A stretch of DNA of 64,000 nt from Nitzschia sp. DOCU1 (taxonomy: Eukaryota > Bacillariophyta > Bacillariophyceae > Bacillariales > Bacillariaceae), in contig OX595991.1 of assembly GCA_951394045.1 (NCBI GenBank), positions 3,409,140-3,473,139 of the forward strand, in the 5' to 3' direction. Both the position numbers and the translations under genes were made by a program. Within the stretch, counting starts at the first letter, position 1; every line of letters begins with the position of its first letter. Positions 57,951 through 64,000 of the stretch are shown in pieces. The notes below the pieces were generated by a model. That model did not search any database. It was not told the origin of the DNA and was given only the letters and a program-made list of their open reading frames with translations.

Positions 57951-59155
57951 TCAAAGCATAGTCTCCAACTTTCGTATCCAAACGCGCCTCTTTGGCAGAT
58001 CCATGTAGGTTTTCGTGCTTAGAGCCAACATCACCTTGTCATACTTGGAATCGTCTTGGTTCATAGCTGAGTCGGTCGGATTCAGCAACACCACACCAAA
58101 GGACTTTTGAGCTTGCATCATGAGTGCTGTGTGGATGCTCGTACAAAACGCCTTGGAGATTTCGTTGTTGTCTTGTCGTTCTACCAGCAAGAGGGCTTGC
58201 ACCAAAAGTTGGTATTCTTTGGAATCAAGCCCGCCCCCAATCATGCTGGCAGGGCAACATCGCATCGTCGTGGTCTCGATCCAAGAGGGTAGACGACCAA
58301 TCAAGATTTTGGATCGAAAATCTTTAACTCTATTCCGAAGTTCGGAAAGACACTCCGGTCGAGAGGTGGCGGGTATTACAAGACACCCCCGGAGTTCATC
58401 GACTACATCCATTTTGCTCGCCTCGTCGCCATCTTCATCTTGCTCATCCTGGTCCCCATTAGCATTCGACTCGACATTTTCGTCGTCGTCATCCCCATCA
58501 CCTTCTTTGTCTTTACCCGGAGAGTCTTCGTTGGATGCAGCATCGTCTTCGTCCTCTTCGTCGTCTCCATCGCGTTTGCGTTTGGCAGACTTTTCCTTTC
58601 CGGTTTGACGACGAGCTTTGACGGATGGATTGGACAGGGCAGAACCATGAGATGCCGTTTCCAATTCTTCTACTCGACAAATACGGCAAAGACTACGACT
58701 TGGGTCAATGACTTTCTTTGGCTTGCGTTTGGAATCGCCGTCCTCATTCGTCCCCTTCAAAGTCATCACCATCCGGATGGCAGGAAGGAAAATGAATCCA
58801 TCCGTCACGCGATTCACACTTCTCCAAATCAAGTCTCTTTTCGTTACATTCAAAATAAACGCTCTCGATCTTGGCAGGATGTTTGGTCTCTTCTTCGGTT
58901 TCTTCTGTTGCGTCCACTTGATCTGTGCCTGCCCTTTTTTGTTGACGATTTTTTCTTGCACGACGCTGGATTGGTAGCAGTTGTGTACAACCGCCGCTTA
59001 AGGAGTTCTTGCCTTTGATGAAAACCATCCTGGACAATACCAGGGATCTTCATTTTTTCAAGCGAGTCTCGACTTGATCCCTTGGGGACAAAATTGCAAT
59101 GATGGACATGTGGACACCCATCACAACAGACAAACCACCACAAACTTCTTGGCAA
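57951..59155 (-). pseudogene. Cys-rich acidic protein, copy C
   Basis: As copies A and B, but one extra T in a T-run near 58936 (six instead of five) moves the upstream part into a different frame, so the long frame is shortened to 336 codons. Other changes include CRSVNR to WRSVNR. Confidence 0.4.
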
Positions 59156-61280
59156 TAAAATGTATCCCCATCATGACCCAATCAACGACAAAGAGGAAGG
59201 AACGAGGGCTGGATCTGGGGTGTCTTCCTTTGTTACACTTTTGGATCGATGACGAGAAGGAATACTTGCAAGCGAGGGAGTCGATGGGGGCAAGGGTTCC
59301 AACAATTTGCCGCCCAATTAAATTGTGACTTGCATCGTCGATGGTTTTGGTCTTCACTCTTGCCGCTCTAGGCGTCTCCTCATTCCACCGTAGTCGCTAG
59401 AGTAGCCTTTTTAGCGGCAATGCTACTAGAAGTCGACCTTGGAGATGCTCGGGGAGATCGGAGAGCACGTTCCGAAGCGAAAGGCGCTGGAGTGGGGACT
59501 GGTGATGAGGCACGTTCCTTGCCGCTGCTTCGGCGGTGGGTGAAATGGCAATGACATAAGGATCTGACTCCACTCGACCAGGAGTGGACCTATATAAGTT
59601 GACAATCCTCTCCCTCGTCGCTAGCTTGGCAATACGTTGCAAATCCATCCTATCCTCGTCGGGATTAGATCTTGTGTGACTGCAGCCCCGCATAGAGAGC
59701 CGTTGTCCGCACGGTACGGCCTAGGCAGCGGGCAAGGCATTTGCTCTTTCATTTACAGGTGCTCGGCATCTCGAATGAAAAATGTCAAAAGGTTGAAAAG
59801 AGGGATTCATTCTTGGAGCTGGTCGGTACCGGTGTTTTGCTCGACATACTGGATGACATCTTGGAATTGCTCGGCGCCGAGGACTTGCGCGAGGCATACT
59901 GGATGGTTCCGACATAGTTGCTCAAGGACCGTTTCCCTTTTCTGGAATCAACACGAACAGGAGCCTTTCAGTCTGTCTTGTCTGCATTCATAATCCAAGC
60001 CGGATCTGTCGTCGTCTTTTCCTTCCAGGTACCCACTAGTGCATAGTAGAGCATTGTCGCTGCTATGGCCTCTGCCGCCCCGCCTTTTGCCTGCACGACA
60101 AAAAATGTCCGAGCCACGGGGAGATGATAGTAGTTCCACCATTTTAAAAGTCAAAGTACTCCAAGATGCAAAGATTTCATCCACTCCATAAAATAAACAT
60201 AAATGAACGACAAGATCGAGCGACCCTAACGGATCTGGGAGATTCTGCATGCTAATCTCGAAGCAGCCGGAATTGGCGGGGGAGATAGAAGACGAGTCCT
60301 TTCCCCAAACCGCCATTTGATGGTCATTTCATTTCATGATCCAAAGAGAACTGTCATTTCTCATTCTCATTGATCATTGACATTGAATTGTTTCGAAGAT
60401 CCAAAGTGGTCTGACGTGCGTGCGATCGTCGAATGACTGAAGGTGGTATCATAGAAAGCTTCATAGGTTCCTACACCGCCTACTAGCATATGAATCTATA
60501 TTAGTGACGTAGTGAGATGGAAACGCGCGGATCCAACGCGCGCTACACAAAGATTCCTTCGACACGATGAGCCTTTTGCTATCTATTGCACAACTTTTGT
60601 TGACTTCTCTCTCGATGAGGCAGCAGCAACAACAACATGGCTGTCAATAGTACCAATGTAGGCGGGGCAAGGTGGCGTCAAGTCGGTATTTGGATTTCGA
60701 AGAGTCAAAAGGTCATGATTGCGTACTGACTGCACATGTGCAAGTCGATTTGATCAAAGGGAAAGATCCAGCTCGAGAGATCAAGCCGCGAAACCATGGC
60801 GTCGTTACGATTTGTTGCTTTGGACTATCTATTGTTGATCAAACGCTCCAAGAACTGGAATCGGAACAAGACTTTCAGGCGACGAGACGGCAGTTTCAGA
60901 CAGTAAGTTGGGCTCGAGAGAATGACTAAAGAAGAACGGACCAAACGGCGACGTGCAAAAGACGAATTTGAGAATTCTTTCCCAACGTCTGCAATCTAGT
61001 TCGGATAGCAAGGGAAATCCGGCTTGATTTGCAACTTATGGATCGATGCATCTCGATGGGCTGCAGGCTAGGCTTCGAGCTAGCCGTTGAGCTTCTTGGC
61101 ATCTCGCTGATCAACGAGCTGCAGTCAAAAGAATTGTCGATCAGATTCTTCGATTCTTCCTTGAGTGGAAGATTCAGCGCGCCAATTTAAGCTTCTATCT
61201 CTGGGCTGGGTAACAGCCACAAGGGCCGCGACCAAGAATGAACTTGACGCCTTGATCGTCGGGGATGGGCTCAACTTCAG

Positions 61281-63475
61281 AGTCGTCCAAGTGCGGGGCG
61301 CTAGATATGTTACGAACTGGCCGCTGGAAGGACGACGAGATCGCTCTTACTGACTATTTAGTCGGCGCTTTTGATAAAGGAAACCTCCCTTTGCCAAACG
61401 GCACGAAACTGAATCAGTTCCTCGGCGATTTTTTGTAGTGCGAACCCAGTCGCCTAACAAAGGAGATGAAGAATGCCAAATTGAGCATGAGATCGTATGA
61501 ACGAAATTCTAGTCCTCGTCCCTCCCCTCAAGGCCCCCATAACGATACAAAGTTGCTTTCTACGTTGGAAGAAACCTTCCTGGCCAGCCTACCCTCTAGG
61601 GGTGAACGACTGAACTTCGTTTCAACTTCACGAAGCAATGGAGGACTCATATCTCGAATTTGTTCTTGCAAGGGGGAATTAGTCTAGAGGAAAATGAGCG
61701 AAGAGCCAGAGCTGCAGAAGGTAACCTCAAACACCTTCAGCGTTGTTGTCAAGTGGGCGCACTGTCCAATAAGAAGCCAAGGACGACTATGTCTACGTTT
61801 CGTGGTGACGATAGCACCCCCAAAAGCTCAGAGACATCTGCACAGGATTATAAGGCCTCTACGGCGGGTGTAGCAAGAAATCGAGATATCTTTGACGACG
61901 ATTCAAGCGAAATTTCGGATGAGTTGAATGATATTTCTTTAGAGGGTCTTATGGATCCAGACACAGCAGAACCTGATCCGCAGAGGCTTCCCATGTCCAA
62001 CGCTGTACTGTTCGAACACGAGTGCAACAGTTTAGCTACTGATTCGAGTGACGATGACGATGACGATGCCATTACGGATGGGCACAGCGGGTGCGACTTT
62101 TCTCGTCAATACACTGCGACAAGGCCATCCAGTTTTCTCGAAGTTATCGCATTGTATTTGCAACAGAACAAGATGCCCTTCCACTACGCCGACTGCTGGG
62201 CACCTGTGGAACAACCAAATACCTTGAGTTCCGGCGAAGGCCTTGTTGACAATGAGAACGGGACAGAAATTCGGCTAATTCATGCCGGTTCAACGACAAG
62301 GACCGACACACCTCGGGAAATACTCATGTCCATGGAGGCTTTTGGGGAGTTTAATGGCAATGTAACTTTTGAGTCGGGCAGAGGTCTTCCGGGCCGAACC
62401 TACGAGTCCGGAAAGCCACAATGGGAGTACGACCTTGGTTGTGCCAAATCGTGGTCCAACCCGCAAGTGGAGGGAGCGATCGCCAACGGTATCAAGTCTG
62501 CGGCAGCTATACCGATAGATTGTGCGGGTGTGGGACGAATGGTCGTTGCACTTTACAGCCCCAATAACATCCAAAAGGACGTTTCGTTGCTTTACCGCAT
62601 GAAGAGTTACCTTTCGTGATTTGCTCCAAGGCCAGGATGGAATCTTGTTATTGACATCAATGCGCCAACACAAACAGACGAAGAATCATCGTCACCTTTC
62701 GATGACAAAATATCCAAGGCGCTAGGAGAAAAGGACCCCGTGGGGCCTCTAGGCTCAGGAACGGCTCAAATCCCATTCCCATGGAATCCCATGACGCCTC
62801 TTGTGGAGTCCCAAGTAGCAGACGCCACGACAAAGAGACTATCTGGGAACCCGCTGGACCTCCTAAAGGCTGATGAAACATCGTCATCAAACGTCGTTGA
62901 TGATGAAGGTAGTACACAGGCGGAGATCATAGAGCTGTTGGAAAGACAGTTGAATGAGACCAGGCGAGCGTTATCGTCGACGAGTGCAACATTCGTTTTT
63001 CATGACGATGACGAAGAAACGAGGCGAATTCGGGCGCTGCAATACTTCCTGGGAATGCCAGTTTCACTGCGTTCCAAACCGGACAAGGACACCTTCGAAA
63101 CTCTGGAAAGCAGTTATCGGGCATACTGTTGTAGCAAACGTCATGCTGGTGCCGATCTGGTTCGACTCCTCGTCACGGAATACATGTGTCTCGATTCTTC
63201 AACAGCGTCAATGATGGCATTGACAATGATGGCGCCTCCTCCCCCTGTTTGTAGTTTACCCCCAAGCTCCTCTTTGTCCCAAGCCCCTATCATTGTTTTA
63301 CCGTCGTCGGACAGCAGGCGGCGGCAAAGTGGTAGCAGTGCTACCGGCCTGGCAAAGCCTCCGCCTATGGCTCACTCTTGCGACTTGTTCCTGATGGCGG
63401 GACCACGAGGATCATCAGTCAGCACCATTGGATACGATTCTCTCCTCGAACTCTGCAACGGTCGGGCGGCCGTTC
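61281..63475 (+). pseudogene. GAF-domain protein gene, copy C, cut by the telomere
   Basis: A net 305-bp deletion removes the start codon region. The in-frame TAG (61435-61437) is kept. A 1-bp loss near 61610 and an in-frame 33-bp loss near 61678 are private. The 1-bp loss seen in A and B near DPDTAEPDPQ is absent here, so blocks 2 and 3 form one 319-codon frame (61660-62619). The TGA at 62617-62619 is kept. After it the frame stays open, without the A/B TAA, through block 4 and into the telomere, where it would read Leu-Gly repeats. Copy C therefore shows the ancestral reading frame across two A/B lesions. Confidence 0.7.
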
Positions 63476-63477
63476 TG

Positions 63478-64000
63478 TTAGGGTTAGGGTTAGGGTTAGG
63501 GTTAGGGTTAGGGTTAGGGTTAGGGTTAGGGTTAGGGTTAGGGTTAGGGTTAGGGTTAGGGTTAGGGTTAGGGTTAGGGTTAGGGTTAGGGTTAGGGTTA
63601 GGGTTAGGGTTAGGGTTAGGGTTAGGGTTAGGGTTAGGGTTAGGGTTAGGGTTAGGGTTAGGGTTAGGGTTAGGGTTAGGGTTAGGGTTAGGGTTAGGGT
63701 TAGGGTTAGGGTTAGGGTTAGGGTTAGGGTTAGGGTTAGGGTTAGGGTTAGGGTTAGGGTTAGGGTTAGGGTTAGGGTTAGGGTTAGGGTTAGGGTTAGG
63801 GTTAGGGTTAGGGTTAGGGTTAGGGTTAGGGTTAGGGTTAGGGTTAGGGTTAGGGTTAGGGTTAGGGTTAGGGTTAGGGTTAGGGTTAGGGTTAGGGTTA
63901 GGGTTAGGGTTAGGGTTAGGGTTAGGGTTAGGGTTAGGGTTAGGGTTAGGGTTAGGGTTAGGGTTAGGGTTAGGGTTAGGGTTAGGGTTAGGGTTAGGGT
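63478..64000. repeat. telomere, (TTAGGG)n
   Basis: 87 perfect TTAGGG units plus one base run to the window end. The G-rich strand reads 5' to 3' toward the end, as expected for a right chromosome terminus. No variant unit is present. The join to unique sequence is at 63475-63477 (cgttc, then tg, then TTAGGG). The true length is unknown because the window ends in the repeat. Confidence 0.98.

Larger units (their letters stand above)
55977..63475. repeat. subtelomeric tandem unit, copy C (telomere-truncated)
   Basis: The third direct copy, only 7499 bp long. It stops inside the GAF gene, where telomeric repeat begins. Private changes include a net 305-bp deletion at 61280-61286, a loss near 59715 (the sequence jumps from gcacggtacgg to cctaggcagcggg), an in-frame 33-bp deletion near 61678 and a 1-bp deletion near 61610. 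Confidence 0.95.

Noticed and set aside
19336..63475. Large transposon or retrotransposon as the cause of the repeats
   Set aside because: I saw no reverse transcriptase, integrase, transposase, LTRs or terminal inverted repeats at the unit edges; the units abut directly.
1..64000. tRNA and rRNA genes
   Set aside because: I scanned by eye for T-loop (GGTTCRANYCC) contexts and rRNA-like blocks and found none that I could support; a tRNAscan run would be decisive.

Overview
The window is the right end of a eukaryotic chromosome, most likely from a pennate diatom such as Phaeodactylum. It finishes in a perfect (TTAGGG)n telomere. The diatom call is an inference. It rests on a secreted Cys-rich protein with a PSxxPS linker, a DUF6824-like domain, short GT-AG introns of about 70-105 bp, and GAF proteins with an N-terminal block I associate with diatoms.

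The left part (1-19335) is ordinary single-copy gene space with five intact genes. They are a secreted Cys-rich protein (1461-2900, +), a three-exon gene joining a CRAL-TRIO-like region to a DUF6824-like domain (3465-5291, +), a 1483-residue Ser/Arg-rich IQ-motif coiled-coil protein (5534-9985, -), an FAD-dependent monooxygenase (10546-11871, +), and a 1612-residue TPR/SH3 scaffold protein (13638-18476, +). A GC-rich tract of unknown origin (about 18880-19230) ends this part.

The right part (19336-63475) is one subtelomeric segment repeated head to tail. Copy A is 19336-37474 (18.1 kb), copy B is 37475-55976 (18.5 kb), and copy C is 55977-63475 (7.5 kb, cut off by the telomere). Each full unit carries pieces of about ten genes. 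On the minus strand, from telomere side to centromere side, these are a TspO/MBR-like membrane protein, a protein with repeated GLFxxL motifs, two receiver domains, a protein kinase with two introns, an unknown conserved protein, a PHD finger with a Tudor-like/AT-hook module, a two-exon unknown, a Cys-rich acidic protein, a syndetin (VPS50)-like gene, and a second AT-hook module. Copy B also carries an ABCA-transporter fragment. One gene, a GAF-domain protein, lies on the plus strand.

Most of these genes are broken by frameshifts, in-frame stops or deletions. Some lesions are shared by all copies, so they predate the amplification. Others are private to one copy, so decay continued afterwards. 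Copy B resembles C on its left and A on its right, which suggests exchange between units. Copy C ends inside the GAF gene, where telomere repeat was added directly to coding sequence; this looks like a healed chromosome break. I see no intact mobile element, rRNA, tRNA or CRISPR array.
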